Shown: positions 18,834 through 26,571 of the stretch, one piece after another
Position numbering within the stretch: position 1 is the first letter of the stretch
Layout of the letters: each line of letters starts with the position of its first letter
DNA from: Herbiconiux aconitum
GTDB lineage: Bacteria > Actinomycetota > Actinomycetes > Actinomycetales > Microbacteriaceae
Assembly: GCF_024979235.1 (NCBI RefSeq)
Contig: NZ_JANLCM010000001.1
Location: 2,294,001-2,358,000 of the forward strand
Length of the DNA stretch: 64,000 nt
Direction of reading: 5' to 3'
Made by a program: the position numbers and the translations under genes
Notes under the pieces: model-generated
What the model was told of the DNA's origin: nothing
The model's database searches: none
What the model saw: only the letters and a program-made list of their open reading frames with translations

Positions 18834-20465
18834 ATGCCGCGGAGCCACGAACCGGCGACACCGGTGCAGCCCCTTCCCGCAGGCTTTCGGGCCGCGGGCT
18901 GGGGCTGGCGGCATGCAGGGCGCTCCTCGTGGGCGGTTCGGGGACTCGACCTCGTGATCGAGCCGGGCGAGCGTGTGCTGCTGCTCGGCGCATCCGGGGC
19001 CGGTAAGTCGACGCTGATCCAAGCCTTCGCGGGTGTGCTGGGCGGCGCCGACGAAGGCGAAGAAGAGGGCACCCTCGAGGTCGCCGGCCACGACCCGCGC
19101 CACACCCGCGGTCGAGTGGGCCTGGTGGCGCAAGACCCCGATTCACAGATCGTGCTCGCCCGCGTGGGCGACGACGTGGCCTTCGGATGCGAGAACCTCG
19201 GCGTGCCCCGCCCCGAGATCTGGCAGCGGGTCGACCGAGCGCTCGGCGCGGTCGGACTCGACCTGCCGCTCGACCGCTCGACCTCGGAACTCTCCGGGGG
19301 CCAGAAGCAGCGCGTGGCGCTTGCCGGCGTCGTGGCGATGCAGCCGGGGGTGATCCTGCTGGACGAGCCGACGGCGAACCTCGACCCCGACGGCGTGGTG
19401 GAGGTGCGGGATGCGGTCGCCGACCTGGTGCGCCGGTCGGCAGCCACCTTCGTGGTGATCGAGCATCGCGTCGACATCTGGCTCGACGTGGTGGACCGGG
19501 TGGTGGTGCTGGCGCCCGGCGGGGGAGTGCTCGCCGACGGCGACCCCGCGACCGTGCTGGGACAGCGCGGCGACGAGCTCGCCCGCGATGGCGTCTGGGT
19601 GCCGGGTCGCGATCCGCTCGCGGGTCGACCAGCCCGCCCGGCGCGCGTGCGCCGGCCATCCCGATCCGAGCATGCGGCTGAGCACGGTGCGGCATCGGCC
19701 GTGCGCCCCACTGCGGTCGGCGGGGGATCGGATGCCCGCAAGCCCGTCCTGCTGACGGCGCGCGGACTCGACGTGGCACGGGTCGCCGGTGTCACGGTGG
19801 CTCAGGGGATCGACCTCGAACTCCGCGCCGGGGAAGCCACCGCCATTACCGGCCCGAACGGAGCAGGCAAGACGACTCTCGCACTCACGGTGGCCGGCCT
19901 CATCCCGCCCGCCGGAGGTGTGCTCGAAGCATCCGCCGCACTCGCCGACGGAACACATACCCGGCGCGGCATGCATGCGCCGTCCACCTCGCCGATCGCC
20001 TGGCGCTCTCGCGACCTGCTCACGCGCATCGGGATGGTTTTCCAAGATCCCGAACACCAATTCGTCACCGGCAGCGTGCGCGCCGAACTGGAGATCTCAC
20101 TCGCGACGCTGAAGCTCGTGCCCGACGAGATCTCCGCGCGCGTCGCCGAGGTGGCGAGCCGACTGAGGCTCGACCGGCTGCTGAACGCCAATCCCTTCAC
20201 CCTTTCCGGTGGGGAGAAGCGGCGGCTCTCGGTCGCCTCGGCCCTGGTGGCCCGGCCGCGCGTCCTCGTGCTCGACGAACCGACCTTCGGGCAGGACTCC
20301 CGCACCTGGGCCGAACTCGTTCGCCTGCTCGCCGAGCAGCTCGATCGCGGAACCGCCGTCGTGGCGGTGACCCACGACCGCGCCTTCGTCGAAGCCCTGG
20401 CCGATCAGGAGATCGTCGTGGGCACGCGGCACCGCGCGACCTCAGCCGAGGCGACCCGCTCATGA
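18834..20465 (+). CDS. ykoD: ECF transporter dual ATPase (YkoD type)
   Basis: This 543-residue protein fuses two ABC ATPase domains, as in YkoD. Domain 1 (about residues 20-250) has Walker A GASGAGKST, signature LSGGQKQRVAL and Walker B VILLDEPTANLDPDG. A low-complexity linker (about 260-300) carries the arginine-rich RPARPARVRRPSR. Domain 2 has Walker A GPNGAGKTT, signature LSGGEKRRLSV and Walker B VLVLDEPTFGQD. ATP hydrolysis powers uptake with the T component. It starts 3 bases after the ykoE stop and overlaps ykoC by 4 bases (ATGA). Confidence 0.93.
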   Translation: MPRSHEPATPVQPLPAGFRAAGWGWRHAGRSSWAVRGLDLVIEPGERVLLLGASGAGKSTLIQAFAGVLGGADEGEEEGTLEVAGHDPRHTRGRVGLVAQDPDSQIVLARVGDDVAFGCENLGVPRPEIWQRVDRALGAVGLDLPLDRSTSELSGGQKQRVALAGVVAMQPGVILLDEPTANLDPDGVVEVRDAVADLVRRSAATFVVIEHRVDIWLDVVDRVVVLAPGGGVLADGDPATVLGQRGDELARDGVWVPGRDPLAGRPARPARVRRPSRSEHAAEHGAASAVRPTAVGGGSDARKPVLLTARGLDVARVAGVTVAQGIDLELRAGEATAITGPNGAGKTTLALTVAGLIPPAGGVLEASAALADGTHTRRGMHAPSTSPIAWRSRDLLTRIGMVFQDPEHQFVTGSVRAELEISLATLKLVPDEISARVAEVASRLRLDRLLNANPFTLSGGEKRRLSVASALVARPRVLVLDEPTFGQDSRTWAELVRLLAEQLDRGTAVVAVTHDRAFVEALADQEIVVGTRHRATSAEATRS

Positions 20466-21244
20466 CCGTTCTCGCCCCGCCCCGAGGTACCCGGCGCATC
20501 CATTCGATCAACCCCGTCGCGAAGCTCGCCGCCTCGCTCGTGCTCAGCGCCATCCTGCTGGTCACCATCGACTGGGTCTCGGCGGCTGTGGCGCTCGCGC
20601 TGGAGAGCGTGCTCTTCGTGTGGGCGGGTCTCGGCCCGCGCGCCTTCTTCCGTCGCACGTTCGCGATCTGGATCGCAGCGCCGCTCGCCGGCCTCACAAC
20701 GCTCCTCTACGGCGTCACCTCCGGGCAGGTCTACTGGCAGTTCCTGCTCATGGAGATCAGCGACGGCTCGATCTCGCTGGCCGTGGCGACGGTGCTCCGC
20801 ATCCTCGCCATCGGGCTCCCCGCCGTCGTTCTCTTCGCCACCATCGACCCCACCGACCTCGCCGACGGCCTGGCTCAGGTCTGGCACCTGCCGAGCCGAT
20901 TCGTGCTCGGCGCGTTGGCGGGCCTGCGCCTCATCGCACTCTTCTTGCAGGACTGGCGCCAGCTCGAACTCGCCCGGCGGGCCCGTGGTCTCGGCGACTC
21001 CGGCCGGCTGCGGCGCTTCGCCAGTCAGGCCTTCGCCCTGCTGGTCATCTCGATCCGTCGGGGCAGTAAACTCGCCACCGCCATGGAGGCGCGCGGGTTC
21101 GGCGGAGCGACCGTGCGCACCTGGGCCCGTGAGTCGTCGTTCGGCGGGCGCGAGTGGCTCCTCGTGCTCGTCGGGGCCGCGATCGGCGCGGTGGCCATCG
21201 CCGTCGCGGTCGCGACCGGCTCGTTCAACTTCATCATCGGATGA
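20462..21244 (+). CDS. ykoC: ECF transporter T component (YkoC type)
   Basis: This 260-residue transmembrane coupling protein links the S component to the ATPases. Hydrophobic helices occur at LAASLVLSAILLVTIDW, FAIWIAAPLAGLTTLLYG, ATVLRILAIGLPAVVLFA and LLVLVGAAIGAVAIAVAVA. The two coupling A-R-G motifs are seen as LARRARGLGDSGRLRRF and AMEARGFGGATVRTW. It overlaps the ATPase gene by 4 bases, so translation is coupled. Regulated with ykoE and ykoD by the upstream TPP riboswitch. Confidence 0.92.
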   Translation: MTVLAPPRGTRRIHSINPVAKLAASLVLSAILLVTIDWVSAAVALALESVLFVWAGLGPRAFFRRTFAIWIAAPLAGLTTLLYGVTSGQVYWQFLLMEISDGSISLAVATVLRILAIGLPAVVLFATIDPTDLADGLAQVWHLPSRFVLGALAGLRLIALFLQDWRQLELARRARGLGDSGRLRRFASQAFALLVISIRRGSKLATAMEARGFGGATVRTWARESSFGGREWLLVLVGAAIGAVAIAVAVATGSFNFIIG

Positions 21245-21272
21245 GCGGGGCTGACATGAGCGGGGCGGTCAC

Positions 21273-21761
21273 ATGACCGTGATCCTGATCGACGGCCCGA
21301 GCGGCTCGGGCAAGACTCTGCTGGCGCTCCGGATGCGCGACCACTGGGTCGGCGCCGACCGTCCGACCCTCGTGCATCTCGATGACGTCTACCCCGGGTG
21401 GGACGGCCTGGATGCCGCGGGCGAGCAGGTGAACCGGCACCTCCTCGAGCCGCTGCGCGCAGGCCTGCCCGCGCGCTGGCAGCGATACGACTGGACCGCC
21501 GGAGAACCGGCCGAATGGCACGATGTCGACCCGTCGCATCCGCTGATCGTCGAGGGCTGCGGCGCTCTCACGAGATCGAACAGGGCCCTGGCCGACCTCG
21601 CCATCTGGGTCGAGACCGATGACGAGACGCGCAAGGCGAGAGCGATCGCGCGCGACGGCGAGAGCTACCTGCGGGAGTGGGACCGCTGGGATGCGCAGTG
21701 GCGGGCGTTCGTGCGCCGCGAGAATCCGCGCGAACTCGCCACGATGGTCGTGCCGACCTGA
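21273..21761 (+). CDS. Small P-loop kinase, uridine-kinase-like
   Basis: This 162-residue protein has a Walker A motif right at the N-terminus (VILIDGPSGSGKTLLALRM, residues 3-21) and an acidic DDVYPGWDGLD segment (about 36-46) like the substrate-site Asp of uridine kinase/NK-family enzymes. A Walker B-like strand is PLIVEGCGALTRSN, and an Arg-rich lid is ETRKARAIARDGE. It probably phosphorylates a small nucleoside-like or vitamin-like substrate. It lies 28 bases after ykoC in the same direction, so co-transcription with the thiamine transporter is possible. A kinase acting on the imported compound is speculation. Confidence 0.75.
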   Translation: MTVILIDGPSGSGKTLLALRMRDHWVGADRPTLVHLDDVYPGWDGLDAAGEQVNRHLLEPLRAGLPARWQRYDWTAGEPAEWHDVDPSHPLIVEGCGALTRSNRALADLAIWVETDDETRKARAIARDGESYLREWDRWDAQWRAFVRRENPRELATMVVPT

Positions 21762-21763
21762 CG

Positions 21764-23053
21764 TCAGCCCTTCGTGCGCGAGTCGATGAACGCCGAGATC
21801 ACGGGCACCGGATTGGTCAGGCGCCAGAGCGGCCCCGGGTCGCGGAGGCGCTGGTCGAGTTCGAGCAGCACGGTGATGTCGCCGTCGGGGGTCGTGACGG
21901 TGACGCTGCCGACCTGCTCGCCCTTCGCTCCCGTGGTGATCGGTTTCGCGTCGACGCGGTACTGCAGCCCCGAGGCGTCCCAGAGCATCCGTGATTCCGT
22001 GGCCGTGGCCACGCCTCGCGCCGTCTCGCCCCAGGGGGTGGTGTATGTCACGAAGGCTTGCCCCTCGGTCACCACGTCGGTCTGCGTGATGGTGCCCGCA
22101 GCCGAACCGGCGAGGGCTTCGAGGTCGGCGTCGAGCGTGTCCCAATCGGGTTCCCGGATGAACGCCCCGTAGAGCGTGGCTGTGGCGGCATCGGTTCCGG
22201 ATGCGCCGCTTGACGAACCGGCGACCGGCACCGCCAGCGCGAACAGGTAGCAGATGCCGGCCTGATCGGTGTAGCTGCGCGAGACGCCCGTGTAGCCGAG
22301 TTCGGGCTGGTAGGCCGCGAGGTTGTCGACCCGGCGGTTGCCCGGCAGCGTGATGTCGTCGGCGTCGGATGCCATGATCTCCGAGATCGACGCCTCGGAG
22401 AACGCGAAGGCGCTCACCCGGGCGAGGTCGGAGGCGGTGCCGATGTCGTTCTCGTCGAGCCCCGTGGCATCGACCACCGTGATGCCCGTGAGGCCTCGGG
22501 CGGTGAGCCAGGCCTGGGCGGCCTCGAGATAGGCGTCGATCGATCCGTAGGCCCAACGGGCGAGGGTGTCGGCGTGGTTGTTGCTCGAGCCGAGCAGCAT
22601 CGCCTCCATCATCTCGCGCTGTGTCCAGTTCTCGCCCTGGGCGACCGCGACGGTGCGGGCGCTCTCGGCGATGTATTTCTGATAGCCGTCGGCGTCGGCC
22701 TTCGATACCGCGATCGTCGGCCCTTCGCTGCCGGCGGCCAAAGGCTTCGCGGCCAGCACCACGAGTGCGGTGATGATCTTGGCCGATCCGCCCATCGGCA
22801 CGGCCTCGGTGAGTCCGGCCGAGGCGATCACGGGTGTCGCCACGTCGGCCACGATCGCACTCGCCCCGGTGGCCGGCATGGTGGGGCTGGCCGTGGTGGC
22901 GGCGCCGCCCGTGGTCTCGTCGACCGAGGCGCTCGCCGACGGAAGGGGGCCGACGAGTGTCGCGGGGCCGTACAGTCCGAGCCCGAGGATGACGAAGACG
23001 CCGACGAGCACGATGACGGCTCTCACCGCCTTGCGCCCGACCGTCGTTGCCAT
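21764..23053 (-). CDS. D-alanyl-D-alanine carboxypeptidase-like protein, catalytic motifs degenerate
   Basis: This 429-residue protein has an N-terminal membrane anchor or signal (AVRAVIVLVGVFVILGLGLYG) and then a Ser/Thr-rich linker. An S11 peptidase-like domain follows, covering about residues 90-300. The position of the active Ser in the SxxK motif reads G-S-A-K (MGGSAKIITALVVL), with Gly where the Ser should be. The SxN motif is intact (GSSNNHADTL). The KTG position reads YTG (LGYTGVSRSYTDQAG). The C-terminal domain resembles the beta-rich PBP5 extension. It is probably a non-catalytic cell-wall binding or scaffold protein facing the outside. The convergent end lies 3 bases from the kinase gene. 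Confidence 0.8.
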   Translation of the reverse strand: MATTVGRKAVRAVIVLVGVFVILGLGLYGPATLVGPLPSASASVDETTGGAATTASPTMPATGASAIVADVATPVIASAGLTEAVPMGGSAKIITALVVLAAKPLAAGSEGPTIAVSKADADGYQKYIAESARTVAVAQGENWTQREMMEAMLLGSSNNHADTLARWAYGSIDAYLEAAQAWLTARGLTGITVVDATGLDENDIGTASDLARVSAFAFSEASISEIMASDADDITLPGNRRVDNLAAYQPELGYTGVSRSYTDQAGICYLFALAVPVAGSSSGASGTDAATATLYGAFIREPDWDTLDADLEALAGSAAGTITQTDVVTEGQAFVTYTTPWGETARGVATATESRMLWDASGLQYRVDAKPITTGAKGEQVGSVTVTTPDGDITVLLELDQRLRDPGPLWRLTNPVPVISAFIDSRTKG

Positions 23054-23175
23054 GACTCCAGGCTACGGGGGCGACCATACCCTCCCGGGTATCGACTCGG
23101 TTGCGAGTTGCTGAGCATCTGCCGTCAAGCCGTGGGCGCCGCTCGTCCTAGCCGTCTGCGGCGTGCTGACCCGCG

Positions 23176-23526
23176 CTACCCCCAGCCGAGCTCGTGCAGC
23201 TTCTCGTCGTCGATGCCGTAATAGTGCGCGATCTCGTGCACCAGGGTGACGTGCACCTGGTCGCGGAGTTCGTCGACGTCGGCGCAGATCGCCAGCAGCG
23301 GCTCCCGGAAGACGGTGATGCGGTCGGGCATCTCGCCGAAGCCGTATTGCCCCCGTTCGGTGAGGGCGACGCCGTCGTAGAGGCCGAGGAGATCGAGCGA
23401 GCCGTCCTCCGGGCGGTCCTCCACCACGAACATCACGTTGTCGAGGCCGTCCATCATGTCGTCGGGCAGACGGTCGAGTTCGTCGCCGACGAGTTGCTCG
23501 AAGGCTTCCGCATCCATCTCGACCAT
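23176..23526 (-). CDS. Zincin-like metallopeptidase type 2 family protein
   Basis: This 116-residue protein carries the HExxH zinc motif in VTLVHEIAHYYGIDDEKL near the C-terminus, with the third ligand likely in the following ELGWG region. The N-terminal part is MVEMDAEAFEQLVGDELDRLP, and PDRITVFREPLL lies in the middle. This matches the PF06262 family, in which peptidase activity has rarely been shown. The ATG at 23526 is chosen for AGGATGCTC spacing and family length. A longer start at 23601 would run through the terminator hairpin of tRNA-His. The gene stands alone between the carboxypeptidase-like gene and tRNA-His. Confidence 0.85.
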   Translation of the reverse strand: MVEMDAEAFEQLVGDELDRLPDDMMDGLDNVMFVVEDRPEDGSLDLLGLYDGVALTERGQYGFGEMPDRITVFREPLLAICADVDELRDQVHVTLVHEIAHYYGIDDEKLHELGWG

Positions 23527-23564
23527 GAGCATCCTGTCGTGCGTGATTCGTGCTGTGAGACGAC

Positions 23565-23590
23565 GATGGCCCGGGAGAACCCGGGCCATC
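23565..23590 (-). terminator. Terminator downstream of tRNA-His
   Basis: A perfect 11-base stem, GATGGCCCGGG / CCCGGGCCATC with a 4-base loop, lies 22 bases beyond the tRNA 3' end. On the transcribed strand it is followed by GTCGTC rather than a strong U run, so efficiency is uncertain. Confidence 0.6.
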
Positions 23591-23611
23591 ACGCTGTGCA
23601 ACTAGCACATC

Positions 23612-23688
23612 TGGGGTGAATAACGGGACTCGAACCCGCGACATCCGGCACCACAAGCCAGCGCTCTACCAACTGAGCTATATCCACC
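23612..23688 (-). tRNA. tRNA-His (anticodon GTG)
   Basis: The reverse strand folds into a cloverleaf with acceptor GTGGATA / TATTCAC, a D-arm starting GCTCAGTTGG, anticodon loop CTTGTGGT with GTG, and a T-arm GCGGGTTCGAGTCCCGT. The extra 5' G (G-1) opposite a C at the discriminator position is the hallmark of tRNA-His. A CCA end is encoded. Confidence 0.95.
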
Positions 23689-23698
23689 ATGTTCACCT

Positions 23699-23736
23699 CG
23701 CAATCGCGATTGCGTGGCAACGATAGAAGATTCTAT
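23699..23736. repeat. Two perfect palindromes upstream of tRNA-His
   Basis: CGCAATCG-CGATTGCG (23699-23714) is a perfect 16-base palindrome. ATAGAA-GA-TTCTAT (23723-23736) is a second one, ending at the orn stop codon. They lie between orn and tRNA-His on the strand read by both. They may mark the end of orn or a leader/promoter region of the tRNA. Confidence 0.6.
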
Positions 23737-24356
23737 TACATCCGCGAGCCGAATTCGCGCACCACGTCGGCCGAGAGGGTCTTGAGCTCGGTTGAGGTGG
23801 GCCCGGGCTCGGCGATGAACACCGCTTTGCGGTAGTACTCGAGCTCGCGGATCGACTCCAGGATGTCGGCGAGGGCTCGGTGGCCGCCGGCCTTCTCCGG
23901 GGCGTTGAAGTAGACCCGGGGGAACCAGCGACGGGCGAGCTCCTTGATGGAGGAGACGTCGATGCTGCGGTAGTGCAGGTGGCCGTCGACCCGCGGCATG
24001 AACTTCGAGATGAACGAGCGGTCGGTGCCGATCGTGTTGCCCGCGAGCGGGGCCTGCTGGGGAGTGGGCACGAACTTCAGGATGTATTCGAGCACCTGGT
24101 ATTCAGCATCCGCGAGACTCACCCCATTCGGAATCTCCTCGGAGAGACCACTCGTCTCATGCATCTTCGTGACGAAATCGTTCATGTTCGCCAGTGCGGA
24201 GTCGTCGGGTTTGATGACGATGCTGAAGCCCGGGTCGACCAGTGCGAGGTCGAAGTCGGTGATGACCACCGCCACCTCGACCAGCTCGTCGACCTCGAGG
24301 TCCAACCCTGTCATCTCGCAGTCGATCCAGACGAGACGGTCTGAGGAAGAGCTCAT
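23736..24356 (-). CDS. orn: Oligoribonuclease
   Basis: This 206-residue DEDDh 3'-5' exoribonuclease degrades 2-5 nt RNA (including pGpG and nanoRNA) to mononucleotides in the cytoplasm. Active-site motifs: VWIDCEMTGLDLEVDELVEV (DED part, residues 9-28), NTIGTDRSFISKFMP (second Asp), and PEKAGGHRALADILESI with the catalytic His and final Asp. Length is as usual for bacterial Orn. It is divergently transcribed from the SCO4848-like gene. The ATG lies at the edge of the 45-base shared promoter gap. Confidence 0.97.
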   Translation of the reverse strand: MSSSSDRLVWIDCEMTGLDLEVDELVEVAVVITDFDLALVDPGFSIVIKPDDSALANMNDFVTKMHETSGLSEEIPNGVSLADAEYQVLEYILKFVPTPQQAPLAGNTIGTDRSFISKFMPRVDGHLHYRSIDVSSIKELARRWFPRVYFNAPEKAGGHRALADILESIRELEYYRKAVFIAEPGPTSTELKTLSADVVREFGSRM

Positions 24357-24410
24357 GAGCCGAGTCTAGCGGCGGCCTCGGACACCGCGGGCGCTCGTAG
24401 AATGGCGCCG

Positions 24411-24629
24411 ATGATCACAACACTCGCCATCCTCCTCTTCGTCAACGCCGCCTGGAACGCGATCGTCTGGCCGCAGTTCTTCAAGCGGGTCAACCGCGAC
24501 GAACGCGCTCGCGACGACGCCGGCAAGCCTACGACCTTCCTCATCGTGCACGCCGTGCTGATCGGCATCTCGCTGCTCATCGCCGCAATCTCGGCGGTCG
24601 TCGCAATCGTCGCGCTGGTGAGCCAGTAG
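24411..24629 (+). CDS. SCO4848-type small membrane protein
   Basis: This protein has about 72 residues and two hydrophobic helices (ITTLAILLFVNAAWNAIVWPQFF and TTFLIVHAVLIGISLLIAAI). They flank a charged loop (RVNRDERARDDAGK). It matches the actinobacterial SCO4848 family of small inner-membrane proteins, whose function is unknown. A start nine bases earlier (MAPM) is equally possible. The gene is single, divergent from orn. Confidence 0.75.
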   Translation: MITTLAILLFVNAAWNAIVWPQFFKRVNRDERARDDAGKPTTFLIVHAVLIGISLLIAAISAVVAIVALVSQ

Positions 24630-24664
24630 GACGTCGCATCCGGCTCTTGCGATATATTTCGATA

Positions 24665-24690
24665 CCAAATACTCTGAACAAAGTATTTGG
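24665..24690. promoter_or_regulatory. PadR-type palindromic operator
   Basis: CCAAATACT (24665-24673) and AGTATTTGG (24682-24690) are perfect reverse complements separated by 8 bases. The right arm runs into the GGAGGTG ribosome binding site of the padR gene. This symmetry and position are what is known for PadR-family self-regulation, so binding would block both transcription and translation start. Confidence 0.75.
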
Positions 24691-24698
24691 AGGTGAGT

Positions 24699-25376
24699 AT
24701 GTCGCGTCGAGCCATTGCCAATCCGCTCGCACTGGCCGTGCTGTCGTGCCTGTGGGAGCGCCCGATGTACCCGTACGAGATCACCACCACCCTGCGTGAG
24801 CGCGGTAAAGAAGACAGCATCCGCCTGAACTTCGGCTCGCTCTACGCGGTCATGAAGTCGCTCGAGAAGCACGGCTTCATCGAGGAGTCCCGCTTCGAAC
24901 GCGAGGGCAACCGCCCTGAGCGCACCGTCTACGAGATCACGGCGGAGGGTAGGCGGGAGACCACCGAGTGGCTCCGCGACCTCCTCGAGACGCCGGCGAA
25001 GGAGTATCCGGCGATCGAGGCGGGGTTGTCGCTCATGGCGATCCTGCCGCCGCGCGAGGTCGCCGGGCTGCTCCGTACGCGCGCCCAACTCCTCACCTCC
25101 GAGCTCGAGCGCCGCGAGGCGGTGGCCTCGGGGCCGGAGTTCGCGGGTCTGCCCGAGATCTTCACCGCGGAGTTCGACTACAAGCTCGCGCTGCTGCGCG
25201 CCGAACGCGATTACATCGCCGCCTTCGCCGACCGCCTCGACAGGGGCGAAGTCGGCGGTCAAGACGTGTGGGCCCGCATGCACGAGTTGCTCGCGCAGGG
25301 CCGGCCGGCCCACGAGGTGCAACAGCTCCTCGCGCCCCATCTTCCGAAGGAGGCGGCCACCGGCACACACGAGTAG
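24699..25376 (+). CDS. PadR-family transcriptional regulator
   Basis: This 225-residue regulator has an N-terminal winged helix (NPLALAVLSCLWERPMYPYEITTTL and NFGSLYAVMKSLEKHGFIEE, with the wing RPERTVYEITAEGRRE). The long C-terminal helical domain (about residues 95-225) is typical of PadR subfamily 2 (Vir-like). The ATG at 24699 is chosen for the GGAGGTGAGT ribosome binding site; a TTG 12 bases upstream is less likely. The family represses exporter genes and responds to drugs or phenolics. The ABC exporter that follows, 199 bases downstream, is the probable target. Confidence 0.92.
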   Translation: MSRRAIANPLALAVLSCLWERPMYPYEITTTLRERGKEDSIRLNFGSLYAVMKSLEKHGFIEESRFEREGNRPERTVYEITAEGRRETTEWLRDLLETPAKEYPAIEAGLSLMAILPPREVAGLLRTRAQLLTSELERREAVASGPEFAGLPEIFTAEFDYKLALLRAERDYIAAFADRLDRGEVGGQDVWARMHELLAQGRPAHEVQQLLAPHLPKEAATGTHE

Positions 25377-25396
25377 GGCTACGCCCACCATGAAAC

Positions 25397-25428
25397 GGCG
25401 GTCCGGATGCGCCAACATCCGAACCGCC
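25397..25428 (+). terminator. Hairpin between padR and the ABC genes
   Basis: GGCGGT-CCGGATG pairs with CATCCG-AACCGCC around a 6-base loop. No strong T run follows, so it may attenuate rather than fully stop transcription into the ABC genes. The rest of the 199-base gap (to 25575) shows no further recognised signal. Confidence 0.5.
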
Positions 25429-25575
25429 TGAACCCGAGTCGTCCGTTTCCGGACCTGCGTCAACAGCTGCCTCGAGGCTCTTCGCCATCGTACTCATGTG
25501 CACAGGGTCTCCGCCCGACCCGCGATTCCGCGGACCGGGGCCCGACAGACGACTCCTCAACCGAAGGAGAACACC

Positions 25576-26571
25576 ATGGCGAACACCACTGGCGCGCCGG
25601 CCCTCGAGGCCTCCGCGCTCACCAAGACATATCCGGGCGGGCGGGGCAGACACACTGTCACGGCTCTCGACGGCCTCAGCTTCGAGGCATCCGAGGGCAC
25701 CGTCTTCGGCCTGCTCGGCCCCAACGGAGCGGGCAAGTCGACGACCGTCAAGATCTTGTCGACACTGTCCCGGGCCGATTCCGGTCGCGCGTTCGTCGCC
25801 GGAATCGACGTCGCCGCCCGACCCGACCGGGTGCGGCACGCGATCGGGTTCGTGGCCCAGAAGCAGGTTTCCGACCCCATGGACACCGGGCGGGAGAACC
25901 TCGTGCTGGCCGGGCGGCTCCAGGGCATGACAGGGGGCGACGCGAAGGCCCGCGCCTACGAGCTGCTGCAGCGCTTTTCGCTGGAGGAGGCGGGCGACCG
26001 ACTCGTCAAAACCTACTCGGGCGGGATGGCGCGCAAGCTCGACGTGGCGATCGGCCTGATGAACCGCCCGGCCGTGCTCTTTCTCGACGAGCCGACCACC
26101 GGTCTCGATCCGGAGGCGCGGGCCGAGATGTGGGCCGAGATCGAACGGATGTCGGTGGAGGAACGGATGACCGTGCTGCTCACCACGCACTACCTCGAGG
26201 AGGCCGACCGGCTGGCCTCGCGACTGGCGATCGTCGATCACGGCCGGGTCGTCGCATCCGGAACTCCAGAAGAACTGAAGAACGAATTGCGTGGCGACAC
26301 AGTGGTGATCGAACTCGGGGCCGAATCGGATGCGGGCGTCGCGTTGGCCGCGATCGCTCGCCTCGACCTGCTGCGCGAGGTGGCGGCGGCCGGGCACGTG
26401 CTGCGTGCTCGCGCAGACGCGGGGGCGACCGCCTTGCCGCTCGCGCTGGCGCTGCTCGATGACGCGGGCATCCGGGTCGCCTCGGCCACCGTCGCCCGGC
26501 CGAGCCTCGACGACGTCTACCTCAACCACACCGGGCGCACCTTCGCCCGCGCGCAGGGAGAGGAGCTGTGA
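25576..26571 (+). CDS. ABC exporter ATPase (DrrA type)
   Basis: This 331-residue ATP-binding protein of a daunorubicin-resistance-like exporter has Walker A GPNGAGKST (about residues 49-57), Q-loop FVAQKQVSDP, signature YSGGMARKLDVAIGL, and Walker B VLFLDEPTTGLDPEA. The H-loop is LLTTHYLEEADRLA. The C-terminal 80 residues form the DUF4162-like extension of DrrA. The ATG is chosen for AAGGAG upstream. It overlaps the permease start (TGATG) and is probably repressed by the upstream PadR protein. The substrate is unknown. Confidence 0.93.
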   Translation: MANTTGAPALEASALTKTYPGGRGRHTVTALDGLSFEASEGTVFGLLGPNGAGKSTTVKILSTLSRADSGRAFVAGIDVAARPDRVRHAIGFVAQKQVSDPMDTGRENLVLAGRLQGMTGGDAKARAYELLQRFSLEEAGDRLVKTYSGGMARKLDVAIGLMNRPAVLFLDEPTTGLDPEARAEMWAEIERMSVEERMTVLLTTHYLEEADRLASRLAIVDHGRVVASGTPEELKNELRGDTVVIELGAESDAGVALAAIARLDLLREVAAAGHVLRARADAGATALPLALALLDDAGIRVASATVARPSLDDVYLNHTGRTFARAQGEEL

